Origin: Pseudomonas sivasensis
Lineage (GTDB): Bacteria; Pseudomonadota; Gammaproteobacteria; Pseudomonadales; Pseudomonadaceae
Reading direction: 5' to 3'
DNA length: 64,000 bases
Assembly: GCF_013778505.1 (NCBI RefSeq)
Contig: NZ_JAAOWU010000010.1
Span: 62,001-126,000, forward strand
Part shown: piece after piece, positions 40,763 through 49,272 of the stretch
Layout of the letters: every line of letters begins with the position of its first letter
Position numbering within the stretch: the stretch's first letter is position 1
Position numbers and translations under genes: made by a program
Notes under the pieces: generated by a model
Databases searched by the model: none
What the model was told of the DNA's origin: nothing
Seen by the model: the letters and a program-made list of their open reading frames with translations, nothing else

Positions 40763-42442
40763 ATGAGTAACAAGAACAACGATGACTTGAAACGCCAGGC
40801 CTCGGAAAACACCCTGGGGCTCAACCCGATCATCGCGTTACGCAAAAAGGATTTACTGGCCTCGGCCAAGATGGTGCTGACTCAAGCCATCAAGCAACCG
40901 TTGCACAGCGTCAAGCACGTCGCCCACTTTGGCGTTGAATTGAAGAATGTGATGTTCGGCAAATCGGAGCTGGTGCCAGAGAGCGACGACCGTCGCTTCC
41001 ACGACCCGGCCTGGAGCCAGAACCCGCTCTACAAGCGCTACCTGCAAACCTACCTGGCGTGGCGCAAGGAACTGCATGACTGGATTGGCGACAGCAACCT
41101 GTCGGACCAGGACATCAGCCGCGGCCACTTCGTAATCAACCTGATGACCGAAGCCATGGCCCCCACCAACAGCGCAGCCAACCCGGCGGCAGTCAAACGC
41201 TTCTTTGAAACCGGCGGTAAAAGCCTGCTCGACGGCCTGTCACATTTGGCCAAGGACATGGTGCACAACGGCGGCATGCCGAGCCAGGTCAACATGGGCG
41301 CCTTTGAAGTGGGCAAGTCCCTTGGCACCACTGAAGGCGCGGTGGTGTTTCGCAACGACGTGCTGGAGCTGATCCAGTACAAGCCAATCACCGAGCAGGT
41401 GCATGAGCGCCCGCTGCTGGTCGTACCGCCGCAGATCAACAAATTCTACGTATTCGACCTGAGCCCGGAAAAGAGCCTGGCGCGCTTCTGCCTGCGCAAC
41501 GGCCAGCAAACCTTTATCGTCAGTTGGCGAAACCCGACCAAGGCCCAGCGTGAATGGGGCCTGTCGACCTATATCGAGGCGCTCAAGGAAGCGGTCGATG
41601 TGGTCACGGCGATCACCGGCAGCAAAGACATCAACATGCTCGGCGCCTGCTCCGGAGGCATTACCTGCACCGCTCTGCTCGGCCACTACGCGGCGCTGGG
41701 TGAGAAGAAGGTCAACGCCCTGACCTTGCTGGTGAGTGTGCTGGACACCACCCTGGACACCCAGGTGGCGCTGTTTGTGGATGAGCAGACCCTGGAAGCG
41801 GCCAAGCGCCATTCCTACCAGGCCGGCGTGCTGGAAGGCCGCGACATGGCCAAGGTATTCGCCTGGATGCGCCCCAACGACCTGATCTGGAACTACTGGG
41901 TCAATAACTACCTGCTGGGCAACGAGCCGCCGGTGTTCGACATCCTGTTCTGGAACAACGACACCACACGTTTGCCGGCCGCCTTCCATGGCGACCTGAT
42001 CGAACTGTTCAAAAACAACCCGCTGGTACGCGCCAACGCACTGGAAGTGTGCGGCACGCCCATCGACCTCAAGCAGGTCACGGCGGATATTTATTCACTG
42101 GCCGGTACCAACGATCACATCACACCCTGGCAGTCTTGCTACAAGTCGGCGCAGTTGTTTGGCGGCAAAGTGGAATTTGTGCTGTCCAGCAGCGGGCATA
42201 TCCAGAGCATTCTCAACCCACCGGGCAACCCCAAGGCGCGCTACCAGACCAGCGACAGCCTCGCGGGCAAGCCTCTGGAATGGCAGGAGAACGCAACCAA
42301 GCACACCGATTCCTGGTGGCTGCACTGGCAGGTATGGCAGGCAGAGCGCGCCGGGAAGCTGAAGAAGGCGCCGACGACATTAGGCAACAAAACCTACGCC
42401 GCAGCCGAAGCGGCACCTGGAACCTACGTACATGAGCGTTAG
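40763..42442 (+). CDS. phaC1: Class II poly(3-hydroxyalkanoate) polymerase PhaC1
   Basis: This 559-residue enzyme polymerises medium-chain 3-hydroxyacyl-CoA into PHA on granule surfaces. It has the N-terminal PHA synthase domain and an alpha/beta-hydrolase core with a lipase-like box GACSGG. Catalytic residues are Cys296, Asp451 and His479, the exact positions known for class II synthases. The gene opens ATG AGT AACAAGAACAAC, an A-rich stretch of the kind bound by Hfq/Crc. It is followed by a REPIN and then phaZ. Confidence 0.98.
   Translation: MSNKNNDDLKRQASENTLGLNPIIALRKKDLLASAKMVLTQAIKQPLHSVKHVAHFGVELKNVMFGKSELVPESDDRRFHDPAWSQNPLYKRYLQTYLAWRKELHDWIGDSNLSDQDISRGHFVINLMTEAMAPTNSAANPAAVKRFFETGGKSLLDGLSHLAKDMVHNGGMPSQVNMGAFEVGKSLGTTEGAVVFRNDVLELIQYKPITEQVHERPLLVVPPQINKFYVFDLSPEKSLARFCLRNGQQTFIVSWRNPTKAQREWGLSTYIEALKEAVDVVTAITGSKDINMLGACSGGITCTALLGHYAALGEKKVNALTLLVSVLDTTLDTQVALFVDEQTLEAAKRHSYQAGVLEGRDMAKVFAWMRPNDLIWNYWVNNYLLGNEPPVFDILFWNNDTTRLPAAFHGDLIELFKNNPLVRANALEVCGTPIDLKQVTADIYSLAGTNDHITPWQSCYKSAQLFGGKVEFVLSSSGHIQSILNPPGNPKARYQTSDSLAGKPLEWQENATKHTDSWWLHWQVWQAERAGKLKKAPTTLGNKTYAAAEAAPGTYVHER
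40769..40780 (+). promoter_or_regulatory. Candidate Crc/Hfq catabolite-activity motif at the phaC1 start
   Basis: AACAAGAACAAC, codons 3-6 of phaC1, fits the AAnAAnAA pattern recognised by Hfq with Crc. In Pseudomonas putida phaC1 translation is repressed by Crc through such a motif near the start codon. Confidence 0.6.
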
Positions 42443-42456
42443 ATTGAAATGGGATC

Positions 42457-42548
42457 AAATGTGGGAGGGGGCTTGCTCCCGATGCAGGCGACACGGAGCG
42501 CCTGCTACACCGCGTTGATGCTATCGGGAGCAAGCCCCCTCCCACGTT
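42457..42548. repeat. REPIN, copy 5, inside the pha operon
   Basis: Inverted REP doublet: left AATGTGGGAGGGGGCTTGC with TCCCGAT, right ATCGGGAGCAAGCC followed by CCCTCCCACG. It fills most of the 144-base phaC1-phaZ spacer. Confidence 0.92.
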
Positions 42549-42586
42549 GACCCAATACCTACCGGACTACCTCACAGGGCTTGAGC

Positions 42587-43432
42587 ATGCCGCAACCGTT
42601 CATCTTCCGCACCATCGACCTGGATGGCCAGACCATCCGCACGGCGGTGCGCCCGGGCAAGCCTCACTTGACGCCGCTGCTGATCTTCAACGGCATCGGC
42701 GCCAACCTTGAGTTGGTGTTTCCGTTCGTCCAGGCCCTGGACCCGGACCTGGAGGTGATTGCATTCGATGTGCCAGGCGTCGGCGGCTCATCTACCCCCA
42801 AGCGGCCCTATCGTTTTCCCGGCCTGGCCAAGCTCACCGCGCGCATGCTCGACTATCTCGACTACGGCCAGGTCAACGCCGTAGGCGTGTCCTGGGGTGG
42901 TGCGCTGGCGCAACAGTTTGCCTACGACTACCCGGAGCGCTGCAAGAAACTGATCCTGGCAGCCACGGCGGCTGGCGCAGTGATGGTGCCGGGTAAGCCC
43001 AAGGTTTTGTGGCTGATGGCAAGCCCACGCCGCTACATCCAACCGTCCCATGTGGTGCGTATCGCGCCGATGATTTATGGCGGTTCTTTCCGCCGCGACT
43101 CGAACCTCGCCGCCGAACATGCGAGCAAGGTGCGATCTGCCGGCAAACTCGGTTACTACTGGCAGTTGTTCGCCGGGCTGGGCTGGACCAGCATCCATTG
43201 GCTGCACAAGATCCGCCAGCCCACCCTGGTGCTGGCGGGGGACGACGACCCGCTGATCCCCTTGATCAATATGCGCATGCTGGCTTGGCGCATCCCAAAT
43301 GCGCAATTGCACATCATCGATGACGGCCACCTGTTCTTGATCACCCGGGCCGAAGCCGTGGCGCCGATCATCATGAAGTTCTTGGAAGAGGAGCGAATGC
43401 GTGCAGTGATTCATCCACGCCCGGCGGTGTAA
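42587..43432 (+). CDS. phaZ: Intracellular poly(3-hydroxyalkanoate) depolymerase
   Basis: This 281-residue alpha/beta-hydrolase releases hydroxyacids from stored medium-chain PHA. The lipase box GVSWGG places the nucleophile at Ser102, with Asp221 (GDDDPLIP) and His248 (DDGHLF), matching the triad known for P. putida PhaZ. ATG 42587 (MPQPFIFRTIDLDG) is the start; a TTG six bases earlier is less likely. It lies between the two polymerases so synthesis and turnover are coordinated. Confidence 0.97.
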   Translation: MPQPFIFRTIDLDGQTIRTAVRPGKPHLTPLLIFNGIGANLELVFPFVQALDPDLEVIAFDVPGVGGSSTPKRPYRFPGLAKLTARMLDYLDYGQVNAVGVSWGGALAQQFAYDYPERCKKLILAATAAGAVMVPGKPKVLWLMASPRRYIQPSHVVRIAPMIYGGSFRRDSNLAAEHASKVRSAGKLGYYWQLFAGLGWTSIHWLHKIRQPTLVLAGDDDPLIPLINMRMLAWRIPNAQLHIIDDGHLFLITRAEAVAPIIMKFLEEERMRAVIHPRPAV

Positions 43433-43520
43433 GGACGCAACGCCGCGCAACTTGCCAGGAACCGACTATGGTTCTGAATTGGCGTGCCTGTTTGATGGCT
43501 AGACGAAGGAGTGTTGGCTC

Positions 43521-45203
43521 ATGCGAGAAAGACCCGTGACGAACCCGGCGCCTACCCCTGCTGCGTTCATCAATGCGCAAAATGCGATCACCGGCCTCAG
43601 GGGCAGGGACTTGCTCTCGACCTTGCGCAGCGTCGCCGCTCACAGCTTGCGCAACCCGGTGCACACCGCCCGGCATGCCTGGGCCTTGAGCGGCCAGTTG
43701 GGTCGGGTGCTGTTGGGCGAGACCGTGCACGAGCCCAACCCCCATGACAGCCGCTTCAGCGATCCCACCTGGAAGCTCAACCCGCTCTACCGTCGAAGTC
43801 TGCAAGCCTATTTGAGCTGGCAGAAGCAGACACGTCACTGGATCGACGACAGCGCCCTGAGCGCCGATGACCGGGCCCGCGCACACTTCGCCTTCTCCCT
43901 GCTCAACGATGCCGTCTCCCCCTCCAACACCCTGCTCAACCCGCTGGCCGTCAAAGAGTTGCTCAACTCCGGCGGCAACAGCGTGGTGCGCGGTGTGGCC
44001 AATTTGTTCGAAGACCTGCTGCACAACAACGGTTTGCCACGCCAAGTGAGCAAGCACGCGTTCGAAGTTGGCAAGACGGTTGCCACCACCCCTGGCTCGG
44101 TGGTGTTTCGCAATGAGCTGCTGGAGCTGATCCAGTACAAGCCCATGAGCGAAAAACAGTACGCCAAGCCACTGCTGATCGTGCCGCCGCAGATCAACAA
44201 GTACTACATTTTCGACTTGAGCCCGGCCAACAGCTTTGTGCAGTACGCGCTCAAAAACGGACTGCAGACCTTTATGGTCAGCTGGCGCAACCCGGATGTG
44301 CGCCACCGCGAGTGGGGCCTGTCCACCTACGTTGCGGCGCTGGAGGAAGCGCTTAACGTATGCCGGGCAATCACCGGCGCCCGAGAAGTCAACCTGATGG
44401 GTGCCTGCGCCGGCGGCCTGACCATCGCCGCCTTGCAAGGCCACTTGCAGGCCAAGCGTCAGCTACGCCGCATCTCCAGCGCCAGCTACCTGGTGAGCCT
44501 GCTGGACAGCCAGATCGACAGCCCCGCCACCCTGTTCGCCGACGAGCAAACCCTGGAAGCCGCCAAACGCCGCTCCTATCAAGAGGGAGTGCTGGATGGG
44601 CGCGACATGGCCAAGGTCTTCGCCTGGATGCGCCCCAATGACCTGATCTGGAATTACTGGATCAACAACTACCTGTTGGGCAAGGAACCGCCGGCCTTCG
44701 ACATCCTGTACTGGAACAACGACAACACGCGCCTGCCCGCCGCGCTGCATGGCGACCTGCTGGACTTCTTCAAGCACAACCCGCTGAGCCATCCCGGCGG
44801 CCTGGAGGTGTGCGGCACGCCCATTGACTTGCAAAAGGTCACCGTGGACAGCTTCAGCGTGGCCGGCATCAACGACCACATTACGCCATGGGACGCGGTG
44901 TATCGCTCCACACAACTGCTGGGCGGCGAGCGGCGCTTCGTGCTGTCCAACAGCGGGCATATCCAGAGCATCCTCAACCCTCCGGGCAACCCCAAGGCCA
45001 ACTACGTCGAGAACCAGAAACTGAGCAGCGACCCACGCGCCTGGTACTACGACGCCAACCATGTCGAGGGCAGTTGGTGGCCGCAATGGCTGGAGTGGAT
45101 CCAGCAGCGCTCGGGCGTGCAACGCGAAACCCTCACGGCTCTGGGCAACCAGAATTACCCACCGATGGAAGCGGCGCCGGGCACCTATGTGCGAGTGCGC
45201 TGA
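43521..45203 (+). CDS. phaC2: Class II poly(3-hydroxyalkanoate) polymerase PhaC2
   Basis: This 560-residue paralogue of PhaC1 has the same architecture, with box GACAGG and catalytic Cys296, Asp452 and His480. It diverges from PhaC1 mostly in the N-terminal 60 residues and near residues 310-340. Two polymerases of different substrate preference flanking phaZ is the standard pseudomonad arrangement. An 88-base gap separates it from phaZ. Confidence 0.98.
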   Translation: MRERPVTNPAPTPAAFINAQNAITGLRGRDLLSTLRSVAAHSLRNPVHTARHAWALSGQLGRVLLGETVHEPNPHDSRFSDPTWKLNPLYRRSLQAYLSWQKQTRHWIDDSALSADDRARAHFAFSLLNDAVSPSNTLLNPLAVKELLNSGGNSVVRGVANLFEDLLHNNGLPRQVSKHAFEVGKTVATTPGSVVFRNELLELIQYKPMSEKQYAKPLLIVPPQINKYYIFDLSPANSFVQYALKNGLQTFMVSWRNPDVRHREWGLSTYVAALEEALNVCRAITGAREVNLMGACAGGLTIAALQGHLQAKRQLRRISSASYLVSLLDSQIDSPATLFADEQTLEAAKRRSYQEGVLDGRDMAKVFAWMRPNDLIWNYWINNYLLGKEPPAFDILYWNNDNTRLPAALHGDLLDFFKHNPLSHPGGLEVCGTPIDLQKVTVDSFSVAGINDHITPWDAVYRSTQLLGGERRFVLSNSGHIQSILNPPGNPKANYVENQKLSSDPRAWYYDANHVEGSWWPQWLEWIQQRSGVQRETLTALGNQNYPPMEAAPGTYVRVR

Positions 45204-45230
45204 GCTCAACGATCACATTAAGAAGACTGG

Positions 45231-45851
45231 ATGAAGACCCGCGACCGTATCCTTGAATGCGCCCTGCAGTTGTTCAACCAAAAGGGCGAGCCGAATGTAT
45301 CAACCATGGAGGTGGCCAATGAAATGGGGATCAGTCCCGGCAACCTCTACTACCACTTCCATGGCAAGGAGCCGCTGATCATTGGGCTTTTTGAGCGTTT
45401 TCAAGGTGAGCTGGCGCCGTTGCTTGATCCGCCCGCAGACGCACAATTGAAGGCTGAGGATTACTGGCTGTTCCTGCACCTGATTGTCGAGCGAATGGCC
45501 CACTACCGGTTTCTGTTCCAGGACTTGTCCAACTTGGCCGGACGCCTACCGAAGCTTGCCAAAGGCATTCGCAACCTGCTTACAGCGCTCAAACGTACCC
45601 TGGCATCATTGCTGGCGCGATTGAAGGCAGCGGGGCAAGTGGTCAGTGACACGCAGGCACTGGGGCAATTGGTGGAACAGATCACCATGACCTTGCTGTT
45701 TTCCCTGGATTACCAGCGGATACTTGATCGCGAAGGCGAGATACGGGTCGTGGTGTACCAGATCATGATGCTGGTAGCGCCGCACCTGCTATTGCCGACA
45801 CGGCTGACGACGGAGCGGTTGGCGCTGCGTTATTTGGATGAGCCCGTTTGA
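45231..45851 (+). CDS. phaD: TetR-family regulator PhaD
   Basis: This 206-residue TetR-type regulator has its helix-turn-helix at about residues 20-45 (VSTMEVANEMGISPGNLYYHF). In P. putida PhaD activates the phaC1 and phaI promoters in response to a fatty-acid-derived ligand. It directly follows phaC2. Normally phaF lies convergent next to it; here a response regulator and fimbrial operon intervene, with only seven bases between the phaD stop and the stop of the regulator gene. Confidence 0.95.
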   Translation: MKTRDRILECALQLFNQKGEPNVSTMEVANEMGISPGNLYYHFHGKEPLIIGLFERFQGELAPLLDPPADAQLKAEDYWLFLHLIVERMAHYRFLFQDLSNLAGRLPKLAKGIRNLLTALKRTLASLLARLKAAGQVVSDTQALGQLVEQITMTLLFSLDYQRILDREGEIRVVVYQIMMLVAPHLLLPTRLTTERLALRYLDEPV

Positions 45852-45858
45852 CGGGCCG

Positions 45859-46554
45859 TCATCCCGGCTCGCCGAACTGGTAACTGAACTTGAAGAGTTC
45901 GCTGTCACTGCTAATGCCCAACTTGCGATACGCCGATTGCTTCTGCGTGCTGATGGTACTTGCACTACGCGAAAACTTCGCAGCAATTGAATTTACCGTC
46001 ATACCATCGAGAAAACACCGCAACACTTCCTGCTCTTTAGGTGTTAGGCAAGCGTTCATTTGCAACGAAGTTGAAGGCTCCACTCTCGATTTCATATTGA
46101 GAACATCAAGTATTGATTGCATACCCTGCAGTGCGGGCACCATACACGGCTTCAAGTAAATCCGGCCTTGAGCAACCGTTCGAATTGCCGTCACCAGTTC
46201 GGTCAAGTTCTGGGTCTTGCCCAGTACCCCCCAACATCCTGCCTTCAAAGACAATGAAACCGTGGCAGGCGTGTAATGCGAACACACGATCAGTGGCCTG
46301 CACTGGCTGAAGCGCCTGCTCAGGGCCTGGATCAGGCTGAGGCCGTCGCTGTCCGATGGCGCCAGGACAAAGTCCATGACCACAACGTTCGGAGGTCGCC
46401 GAGTAAGCGCTTCCAGCAGTTCCCCAGCCGTGCCGAAAGAGCCGATCACATCAAGGTCAGGCGCAGCGCTCAAGCCCAGCTCAATTCCCTGCCGAACCAT
46501 CTCATGGTCATCTAAAAGCATGACGGTGTACGTAGTGGGCATAGAAGTAGGCAT
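45859..46554 (-). CDS. Orphan LuxR/RcsB-like response regulator
   Basis: This 231-residue two-domain response regulator has a receiver domain with acidic pocket Asp15-Asp16, phosphoacceptor Asp61 (VVVMDFVLAP), Thr95 and Lys113, followed by a LuxR-type helix-turn-helix (about 165-225, LTPKEQEVLRCFLDGMTVNS, then TISTQKQSAYRKLGI). The DNA-binding domain resembles RcsB. No histidine kinase gene is nearby. It is divergent from the fimbrial operon and probably controls it. The start is uncertain: ATG 46554 lacks a strong ribosome-binding site, and a GTG at 46584 has AAAGG upstream. Confidence 0.87.
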   Translation of the reverse strand: MPTSMPTTYTVMLLDDHEMVRQGIELGLSAAPDLDVIGSFGTAGELLEALTRRPPNVVVMDFVLAPSDSDGLSLIQALSRRFSQCRPLIVCSHYTPATVSLSLKAGCWGVLGKTQNLTELVTAIRTVAQGRIYLKPCMVPALQGMQSILDVLNMKSRVEPSTSLQMNACLTPKEQEVLRCFLDGMTVNSIAAKFSRSASTISTQKQSAYRKLGISSDSELFKFSYQFGEPG

Positions 46555-46890
46555 ACAAAAAACCCGCATAAGTAAATACAACACCGCACCTTTGAATACG
46601 CGTGCTGCAATTACGGTATACCCAGTTACAGGCAGGCATCAATACTACGGGGCAATAAGCGCAAGTCCTTCAGCACGCTCCTACAGAAAAACATTAGTCC
46701 TACAGAAAAGTCTTAAGCTAAAAAGTTTTCGAATAATTACGAAATAAAACTCAGCACTTTTCTATAGATGAAGTTCGCACTCCCAGACAAATTATGCCTT
46801 CCGCCATTCGAGTAGAACTCGAAACACACTTCAGGCGTCACGCCTTAACCTGCGGCGGGCTTCTTTTACAAATTCACGACTGGGATGACC
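46555..46890. promoter_or_regulatory. Divergent AT-rich control region between the regulator and the fimbrial operon
   Basis: About 336 bases without a gene, markedly AT-rich. It must hold promoters for both the response regulator and the major pilin. The clearest element is a 12-base direct repeat at 46679-46709. A GGCGTCACGCC near-palindrome lies closer to the pilin start. Confidence 0.55.
46679..46709 (+). repeat. Tandem 12-base direct repeat in the fimbrial control region
   Basis: TCCTACAGAAAA occurs at 46679-46690 and again, identical, at 46698-46709. The 19-base period is near two helical turns, as expected for side-by-side regulator dimers. The last repeat ends about 180 bases upstream of the pilin start. 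Confidence 0.6.
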
Positions 46891-47472
46891 ATGAAAATCA
46901 CCGCTCTTTCCCCTGTTGCGGCAGTACTCGCTTTGACTGCGGCACTGTCACAGCCGGCATTCGCCGCCAACGATGGCGTTATCAATTTCACCGGCCTGGT
47001 GACCGATGTGACCTGCACCGTCGAGGGCGCAGCACCTGGCACAGGCGCCGTCGTCAAAGACGTTAACCTGGGTGGCGTCTCTGCCTCTCGCTTGGCGACG
47101 GCGGGTAGTCGCGCCAACCTGACGGGTTTCACCATTCGCATTGGCGGGCCTGGCGAAGGCAGTTGCACCAATGGCCGTACCGCCATGGTGGCTTTCGACC
47201 CAACCAGCCCGGCCATTGACGTGGCCACCGGCCGCTTGAACATCGACGGCCACGATGATCCTTCCGACACCACCAATGCCAAGAACGTACAGGTAGAAGT
47301 AACCAATCGTGATGGCTCCCCGATCAATGTCTACACCGAGAAATCGGAGGGCGTGGTGATCGTCGACAACCAGGCGATTATTCCACTGGCAGCGCAGCTG
47401 TATGCCAGCGGTGCCGCCACCGAAGGCACGGTTAAAACCCGCGTCGGCTTCCTGATCGAATACGCCGAGTAA
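46891..47472 (+). CDS. Major fimbrial subunit (chaperone-usher pilin)
   Basis: This 193-residue secreted pilin has a signal peptide ending in QPAFA and a type 1 fimbrial fold with two cysteines (TDVTCTVEG and EGSCTNG) that form the usual disulfide. It opens with a donor-strand segment (DGVINFTGLVTDVTC) and ends in a beta zipper with a penultimate aromatic (FLIEYAE). I choose ATG 46891, with GGGA five bases upstream, over the ATG at 46885. First in its operon, it is likely the shaft subunit. Confidence 0.88.
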   Translation: MKITALSPVAAVLALTAALSQPAFAANDGVINFTGLVTDVTCTVEGAAPGTGAVVKDVNLGGVSASRLATAGSRANLTGFTIRIGGPGEGSCTNGRTAMVAFDPTSPAIDVATGRLNIDGHDDPSDTTNAKNVQVEVTNRDGSPINVYTEKSEGVVIVDNQAIIPLAAQLYASGAATEGTVKTRVGFLIEYAE

Positions 47473-47561
47473 GAGGTGGACACGTCTGTACCCACAGACC
47501 TTGTACGCCCAGGACCTGCCATCGCCGCGCAGGTCCACTTCCAGCCTCGAAGAGACTTCAG

Positions 47562-48341
47562 ATGATTAAACGAATGGCTCGCCGCGCCCTCGCCACCTGC
47601 GCTTTTGGGCTGATATCGCTGCACGCGCTCAGCACACAGGCGGGCGTGATTGTCCATGGCACGCGCGTGATCTACCCCGCAGAACAACAGGAAGTCGTTG
47701 TGCGGCTGGAAAACAAGGGCAGCCGCCCGGCGCTGGTGCAGGCCTGGCTGGATACCGGTGATCGACATTCAACGCCGGCGACTGCGCAGACCCCGTTCAC
47801 CCTGACGCCGCCATTGTTTCGTATCGAGCCATATCAACAGCATGCCTTGCGCCTGCGCTATTCCGGTGAGCCGCTACCCGAGGATCGCGAAAGTCTGTTC
47901 TGGTTGAACGTACTGGAAGTACCACCGCTTTCCGCCGATGCCGCGCAAAACAACCAGATCGAATTGTCGTTCCGTACTCGCCTGCGGGTGTTCCTGCGCC
48001 CACAAGGGCTGGCATATCCCATCGCCAGCGCCGCGTCAAAACTGCAATGGAAACTGGTACCCCATGACAATGGCTTCGCCCTGCAAGCCACCAATCCCAC
48101 GCCGTACCATATTTCAATCGCCTCGGTTGACTTGCTGAGCGAGGGCAAGCGCTTCAGTAAAGCCGCAAACAAAGCGGCCAACGACGGACTGTTACTGCCC
48201 GCCGGTGACGTAAAACTGTTTGCGCTGCCGCTGCTGCGTAATCGCCCCCACGACAAGCCCGAAGTCGAATTCACCACCGTCAGCGATTTCGGCGCCCGGG
48301 TGCGTCACTCCGCTGGCGTCGCACTGTCGTCCGCAGGATAA
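47562..48341 (+). CDS. Fimbrial chaperone 1 (PapD-like), catalytic Lys replaced by Arg
   Basis: This 259-residue periplasmic chaperone has a signal peptide (to about residue 27) and two Ig-like domains. It shows the PapD signature FWLNVLEVPPL and the conserved N-terminal Arg of the subunit-anchoring pair (HGTRVIYP). The second anchor, Lys112 of PapD in the motif IKLFYRP, appears here as Arg (RLRVFLRP). The F1-G1 loop is short, pointing to the FGS class. A second chaperone gene follows eight bases on. Confidence 0.9.
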   Translation: MIKRMARRALATCAFGLISLHALSTQAGVIVHGTRVIYPAEQQEVVVRLENKGSRPALVQAWLDTGDRHSTPATAQTPFTLTPPLFRIEPYQQHALRLRYSGEPLPEDRESLFWLNVLEVPPLSADAAQNNQIELSFRTRLRVFLRPQGLAYPIASAASKLQWKLVPHDNGFALQATNPTPYHISIASVDLLSEGKRFSKAANKAANDGLLLPAGDVKLFALPLLRNRPHDKPEVEFTTVSDFGARVRHSAGVALSSAG

Positions 48342-48349
48342 CCCGTCGT

Positions 48350-49114
48350 ATGAAAGCAACTTCGATTTCGCGCTGCTTAACCAGGTTCGCAGCGGCGCTC
48401 GCACTGCTCAGTCCGCCCATGGCGCAGGCGAGTGTCGTGATCAATAGCACACGGATTGTTTATCCGCAGCAGGACAAGGAAGTCACGGTAAGGCTCGAGA
48501 GCAAGAATCAGGCGCCCGTCCTGATGCAAGTGTGGCTGGACAAAGGCGACGAGTACTCGACGCCGGATGTGGACGACATACCGTTCGTTGTCACACCGCC
48601 GATCTTTCGCATTGAGCCGGGCAAGCAACACGTGGTGCGCCTGGCATACACCGGCGAAACGCTGCCATCGGTACAGGAAAGCCTGTACTGGTTCAACGTG
48701 CTGGAAGTGCCTTCTCAGGCCCCGAGCGCTGGGCAGAACAACCAGTTGCAACTCGCCTTCCGCACCCGGATCAAGGTTTTTTTCCGGCCACCCGACCTGC
48801 CCTCCGCGGTTGAGGCTGCGCCCGCAAAGCTGCAGTGGCGCAGCGTGACAACCGAGCGCGGCGTGATGCTGGAAGTGTATAACCCGACGCCCTATTACGT
48901 GAGCTTCGACAAGATCGAGGTCATCGCGAAGGGGCAGCGCCATGCCCGAGAACCCGCGGCATCGAGCGCCGACAACATGGTTTCGCCCCACGGCCGCAAC
49001 CACTTCCAACTGACAGGGTTCAAGGCATTACCTGCGAGCGAGACGACCGTCGAATTCCAGACCCTCGACGACTTCGGTCTCACGATTTCGCACAGCGCCA
49101 AGGTGTCGTCATGA
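48350..49114 (+). CDS. Fimbrial chaperone 2 (PapD-like)
   Basis: This 254-residue PapD-like chaperone is a close relative of the preceding one. It has a signal peptide ending in MAQA, the NSTRIVYP N-terminal Arg motif, YWFNVLEVPSQ, and the normal Lys in RIKVFFRP. It binds pilins in the periplasm by donor-strand complementation and passes them to the usher. Two adjacent chaperones in one operon suggest a specialised pair, perhaps serving different subunits. Confidence 0.92.
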   Translation: MKATSISRCLTRFAAALALLSPPMAQASVVINSTRIVYPQQDKEVTVRLESKNQAPVLMQVWLDKGDEYSTPDVDDIPFVVTPPIFRIEPGKQHVVRLAYTGETLPSVQESLYWFNVLEVPSQAPSAGQNNQLQLAFRTRIKVFFRPPDLPSAVEAAPAKLQWRSVTTERGVMLEVYNPTPYYVSFDKIEVIAKGQRHAREPAASSADNMVSPHGRNHFQLTGFKALPASETTVEFQTLDDFGLTISHSAKVSS

Positions 49115-49272
49115 CCGCCACGCCATAGCGACGCCAGGGCCTGCTCAGCGTCTCTTCAGTCCGCCCCTTCGGCCTTCTTGAGAATCAAACATGTCCGTTC
49201 AGTGCCCGTCCGTCGGGGCAGGGACGCGCTTTGCCGCAATTCGGACAACACCTATTCCTGTGGACGGTATCC

